A stretch of 64,000 nucleotides of DNA from Ooceraea biroi (Eukaryota; Arthropoda; Insecta; Hymenoptera; Formicidae). The notes under the pieces are model-generated. The model had not been told where the DNA came from. It saw only the letters and a list, made by a program, of their open reading frames with translations, and searched no databases. The translations under genes were made by a program, and so were the position numbers. The stretch spans positions 4,310,874-4,374,873 of the forward strand of contig NC_039512.1 in assembly GCF_003672135.1 (NCBI RefSeq). The letters are read 5' to 3'. Of this stretch, positions 55,301 through 61,300 are shown in pieces (positions within the stretch are counted from its first letter, which is position 1; the number at the start of each line of letters is the position of its first letter).

Positions 55301-58300
55301 TGGAGTGAGGAATACCGCGAAATTCCGAAACGCGCGGCCTCGCTCAAAGGGAATAGGCACGTCGCGCGAGTTATGCAATTTTCAAACGACGGATGGGTTA
55401 GAGGATACGGTTTATGCATAGAGCGCATTCGAAATGACGCACATGCGTAACGCGTCGATGCCGAAACACAGCATCGGCTGTTTCGAAGCAATCTTCGCGC
55501 TAGCGCGGAAACGCTTGACTGTTAAGTATTGTTTGAACGTTAAGGATTTTTTTTTCTTTAGAAAACAATTGTGAAATGTTAAAAATTGTGAAACAAAATT
55601 ATGAAATATCTTAAATATAGTATTGTGTATTAAAAAAAGAATATAAGAAAAGGAACTTGAATCTATAATTATAATTATTACTCTTTTAAATAACAACTCT
55701 CTTTAAAGATATAGGTATATTATGTATATGATGAATATATTATTATATTTATTATAATCATAATTGACACTTGATAGATATATAGAATAATTAAAACCAT
55801 TAAAGTCGTTTTCTAATAAAAAAAATAATTGTCAAATATTAAATTAAATATTGTTTATTACTATTTTCATAATTATTACTTGAATAATGTTGACTTTTTG
55901 TTACGCATGCTTAATGAAACTGAATTTCGTGTGCAGCTTATCTTCCGAAAGGTCGCCGATGTCCGTCGAGAAAAAGAGCTGGCCGAGAGAAGAAAGAACG
56001 AACCACAGTTGGATCAAGCTCAGGATCATCTGGTTCGCAAGATCTTCTCGAGGTAGGAAAACACTTGCTATTAGTTACCGGATACGGTCGGATACAATCG
56101 TACTCGTCAGTTATCCACCCTTGCAACAAATGGACGAATTAAAAGAAACAGACAACGGATCCATTCTGGGCAAATTGCTATACCTAATCTTTAGGAAATC
56201 GGGGAGCAATACCGGCAACTTTTATTTTTCTTTCCGAGCATCCTTAAGGAAAGAAGTTTCTGCCAATTTACTTTCCCAAAATGCAACCTTGTGATTACAG
56301 CAATTATGTACTTTATTCTTAACTATTTTGTGTTAGATTGATACTTGACAATTTTCTATCTCGGTTGCCATTAATATATAAGGTAGATTGAAAATGTTTG
56401 TTTTAATATGTCGATGAAGCTTCGATGATTATCGAAGAATTTAAATAATGAAAAAAGTATAAAAAATTATGAATATATATTATGAAAAAAACACAATTTT
56501 ATATTCAGAATTTCTCCCTCTACGTAATAATTACATAGATATAAGTAATTAGTGTTACTCCGCACGTTCGTAAGGTAAACGATATTTATAATGAATCCTA
56601 CTCCTGCATAATGATTCATGATATCTTCATGTGTGAAGCATGTGCACGCGCACAATGATACGCAATTTTTTATAATTTTAGCAAAATTATTATCTTTGTC
56701 TATCTGAGCTTCTTGTTCCGCGACATATTCGCAAAATCGTCTGTAGTAATTCTATGTCTAAAATATAAAATAATTCTACTTTATCTGTAACTTACAGAGA
56801 TAATATATATTTAAAGAGAATCGACACAAAAATCAATAGATATTTATGGTCAAAGATAAACTTTGTATCACTAATTAAAATTGTTGATTATCGGTTAACG
56901 AAGATTATATAAAAACGTTCGCACACTTAAGCCGAACTTAAAATAAACGGAAAGTAAACTTATAATAGTGCTGCTGATGCATATTATATGCAGTCTCTTT
57001 GTGCGCGTGCATGTAACGTGTGCGGAGCAAGTGAAAGAAAGAGCGAGAGAGAGAGAGAGAGAGAGGAAAGAGCGAGAGAGGAAGAGGAAGAAAAAGCGAG
57101 AAAGAGAGAAATGAAAATGATAAAATGACCCGCATACATCTTATCGCGGAAAATTTTTGTATCTTCCGTGGCTGTTGCTGAATGTGACTGTTGATTGTGT
57201 TGCTTGGCTGGCCTGTTGTTTCCGCAAAGGTTCAAGACTGACGGGGAAGGCCAGATCGGTGTGACCAGGACCGTGAGTGGACGGTCCCATCAGGATTCCG
57301 ACGAGGAGCTCACCGTGAACGTCCTGCCGCCTTGGCCAAGTTTTAGGCAATTTCATTTTTCTTACGTATTTATTTCTTCTCCAATTCCTTTTTGCCGTTT
57401 CTCCTCGCTATTACACATTTTATTATTCTCGTTACTATTATTGTTACTATTATATTATAATTATTATTATTCTCCTTATTCTTTGTCGTGGAATTTAAAT
57501 TTATTATTATATTATGATTGCCATTTTATGCAATTTTATTGATACCCATTGCGCGATCTCTCTCTATGATATTATACTGTATATTACTATATTATGCCAG
57601 ATAATATACATATAATATATGCCAGATATATACTTGTTTCAATATTCGTACATGTGTATATATGTAATATTCATGAATATATTATGTGCAGCGCGTGTAA
57701 TGCACGTGCATTAAATCCTCGTGGTTTAAATCCTCATTTACATTTTGATGATTCGTTCGAGCTTTGTCAATTGAAAAGCTGCTACGTATTTTCTGTCCTT
57801 ATCGCGGAGTTGACGCTAATTATCTTGGAAAAAGCCATGAACAATGAAAAGTCATGAACAATAAAAAATAAAATAACTCTAACATTTAACAATACATTCA
57901 ATAGATAGATTATTTTGTAAATAATTTATACTTGAGCTGAAAAACTGCTTTTTAGAAATGAATTTTGATTAATTAAAAGGAATTAAACTACGTTATTTCT
58001 TAAAGCAGTGATATACATGCAATATGTTCTTGAGTAACATTAACAAATTTTATTCAATTTTATCTTTGGTTTCTAATTTAGAAATGATAATTACTTAATA
58101 AAAAAACAACATTGGTAACTTAAGCTTAAGACTTTAATTGAACGCTATTGAACAGATTCGATTTTCATTTAATTTTAAGAAAACATCTGTTTTTCTTGAT
58201 TTAATTAAACACTTCCCTACAATAAGAGGTTTAATGTCGACAATCAACAGACCGTAAGATCTAGATAGTGTTTGTTGAGAAGAAATCAGCCGAACAGATC

Positions 58301-61300
58301 TTGAAGATTTCGTAGAAGTGAAATTTGTCATTGTCACTCAGGAACATCTCGTACACATGCTCGGGTGCTCTCCCTGTATTTATTCGCCACGAGGAATACC
58401 GTAATGTGTCACGTAATGTGCCAGCCGGAAGGTATCACGTACGTGCACTTGCTGTACACACGCTTGAATGTGAAACGATAAATTTTCATTGCACGTCTAC
58501 GTTGAAACATGAGCAAATCGAAATTGGTGGCCGACTGATTATCACGAAACACTGTGGCCATCGAGCATGTGACGTTCAATTTTATCGAGTGCATTGCTAA
58601 TCGCTATTTTAAACTCGATAAAATTGATATCATTCACTCGTTAGTATTGTAATCTTTAATCAATATTTTAATGGAGTACTTTGTAAACCTATATGGAATA
58701 ATAGAAGATATAAGCAGGATTTACTTTACTTTAAATCTTATTTCAAAAGTTAACATTAAAAATCTTTTCGTAAATAATTATACGTAATTTCTGATTTTTT
58801 AAATATAAATGCAGTGAAGAAATAGGAGGAGGAGGAGGGTAATTGTACGTTAATGAGATATGATATGAAGATTCTTCGATTTGTTCATCCTTCCAGCAGC
58901 ATATTCACGAGACGTATTTCACTTGCGATATCGTATCATCATCATCATGATTATCTTAATAATCACTGCAGTTTTTGACGAATGCTAGAGTGCTGTAAGA
59001 TATATGGCTTTAGAATGCGTATTTTTTTCTCATCATATATATATTTATATATTAGGTGTACAAATGAGATCTTAAGACTTTTTTGTGAAATACATCGTTT
59101 ATCATGTGTTACTGATTTACTAGCTTATGAATTCTCGAAGAAGCTTGGTAGTTTGGACGCGAAGTCTTCAAGCTATTTCTCTCGCCTTGTCCAATGTTTG
59201 GAAATATATATCGTCTAAAGCATATTGTTGCAGCAAAACAGATGGTACTTGAAAGGCAATGATGAGGTAGAATTCCTCGTCCAGCATCAATAAGATTGAG
59301 GTATCCTCAACCAAAGGCTGACATTGTCGTGGAACTGTTTGACCGGTCTTCTTCCTTTACCAAGATATAAACGTCTCTCATTCCATGCATTCCTCAAACG
59401 GAGTAATTAGTTGTTCTAGCGGTCCGCAGTAATTGCTTTACTTGGCAGAAACAGCTCATAAAGCAATACGGTTCTCCAGTCCAAATGCAGAACATAATCT
59501 TTTGCTGTGGATGTTTCGTTTCTGCATTGATGTGGACAGCTGGTCAGAATGTACTCATTCTTCTTTTCGGATTATCGTAACTTCTCATGGTCATAATTTA
59601 GGTCAAAACCACCTTGTTTGAATCATTTAAACCAATATGCATTGATATTTTCATTAAACAATTTTCAAGAATTCTTTTGTACACCTAATATCTTTATAAT
59701 TAAAAACCAGAGTCATATAAAACAAGTTGCAGGATTTCGTATAATATTCACTTTATCGGTTATACAGCTTTGCAACTTTGTCTGCTAGCTTTCAAACTTC
59801 TGCGCTAGATTGAAATATTACAGTTGTAATGCTATTATAACATTAATCATAATCCTTACTAGATTTGTTCATAGAAATTATTATGCCAACATTATAATAA
59901 TAAATATAGAAACTCACGCTGAATAACATGCAACGCGAAATATGTTTTAAAAATATTTGAAAAGTGCCTCGATAATGCCTCGTTAAGAAATAGTTGAGAA
60001 TTACGAACGTAATTGTTAATCGCACTTATGTATATAAAATATTTGTATGAATTTACTGTCGTCGAGACGGAAAACTACCGAAATCCTGACACGTTTGATA
60101 AGCATCTGATCTTCTTCGATTTTTATGCAAAGCAAAGTGCATGCGACGAACGCACACACTCTAGGATTCAGACTTCTTTTTGTCTCCTATATAGTCTTCG
60201 AGTATCTTTACGAATATGTATAAATTACTATCTGTATGCAGTTGGCCCGAGAAACTGTCGGAATGCCAGAGAAGAGAGGAGTGAACGCTGCGTTTGCGAC
60301 TTATAGTTGCCCAATATCTTTGGTTCTTTTTCTTCATATTTATATACATATAATATAATCATCAACGATTTTTCTATTGTATATCTATGATTTCCGCATT
60401 CTCGATTGCTTGTCTCTCGCACACAAAACGTGCTTCCGCTAATGATTTCTCTCGAGTCTTGACTTGGTACAGCCTCTTATGTTACTTTTCTCTGTAGCAT
60501 AATTAATTAATTATACTTACTACTTAATAATTATACTAATAAATTATATTTATTTACTTGCGACAATTTTTGTGATAACTATGCTGCAACAGTCGTAAAG
60601 CACTTGATAGCTCGATGATAGATGATAAATTTATTGATTTACGTGCATGGCAAGATCGAATTCTTTTTTTATATGGAAATGATAATATATGAAAAGTAAT
60701 ATATTTAAATTTACTTATATCTTAAATTTATTTATATTATTTTATATCATGATTCTCTAATTCTCTAATTAATAAAAATTCTTACTTAAAATTCTTTACT
60801 TTTGAATGTAAAAAAATTTGAAAATGTCTTTTTTGATTTTATCGCAATTGCATGATGACATTTCGATATTTTATTTTTCATAGAATTATATATGAAATTT
60901 CATAGAAATTTTCTAATTATTGAAATCTGTTAATGCTTTAATCGATAATAATTGTTCGTATAATCGAGACATTAACTGGATTTAATAGCATTATATATTC
61001 ATATAATTAATACATTAATCTCTTTGAGAAAAACCGAATGTTCTAATGAAATCGTTGATCGATTAATTTTCGGGAAGGCTAACCCTGCTTTGATACGCGT
61101 ATCGCGATTTTAATAGCATTTTCTGCTGCCTACGCGAGCCACGCTTCACAAAGGCTTCACTGCGACTATGCCAATAATTAATAGCTATAATGCAACTATC
61201 CGGTACGTTTAGTATGTACAACAGTGTGGCATTCCAAAGTTTGTCGGGCAATTTCTCATCGTTGTCGTTATTGTCAAAAGATACAGCAGAACGTTGGTCG

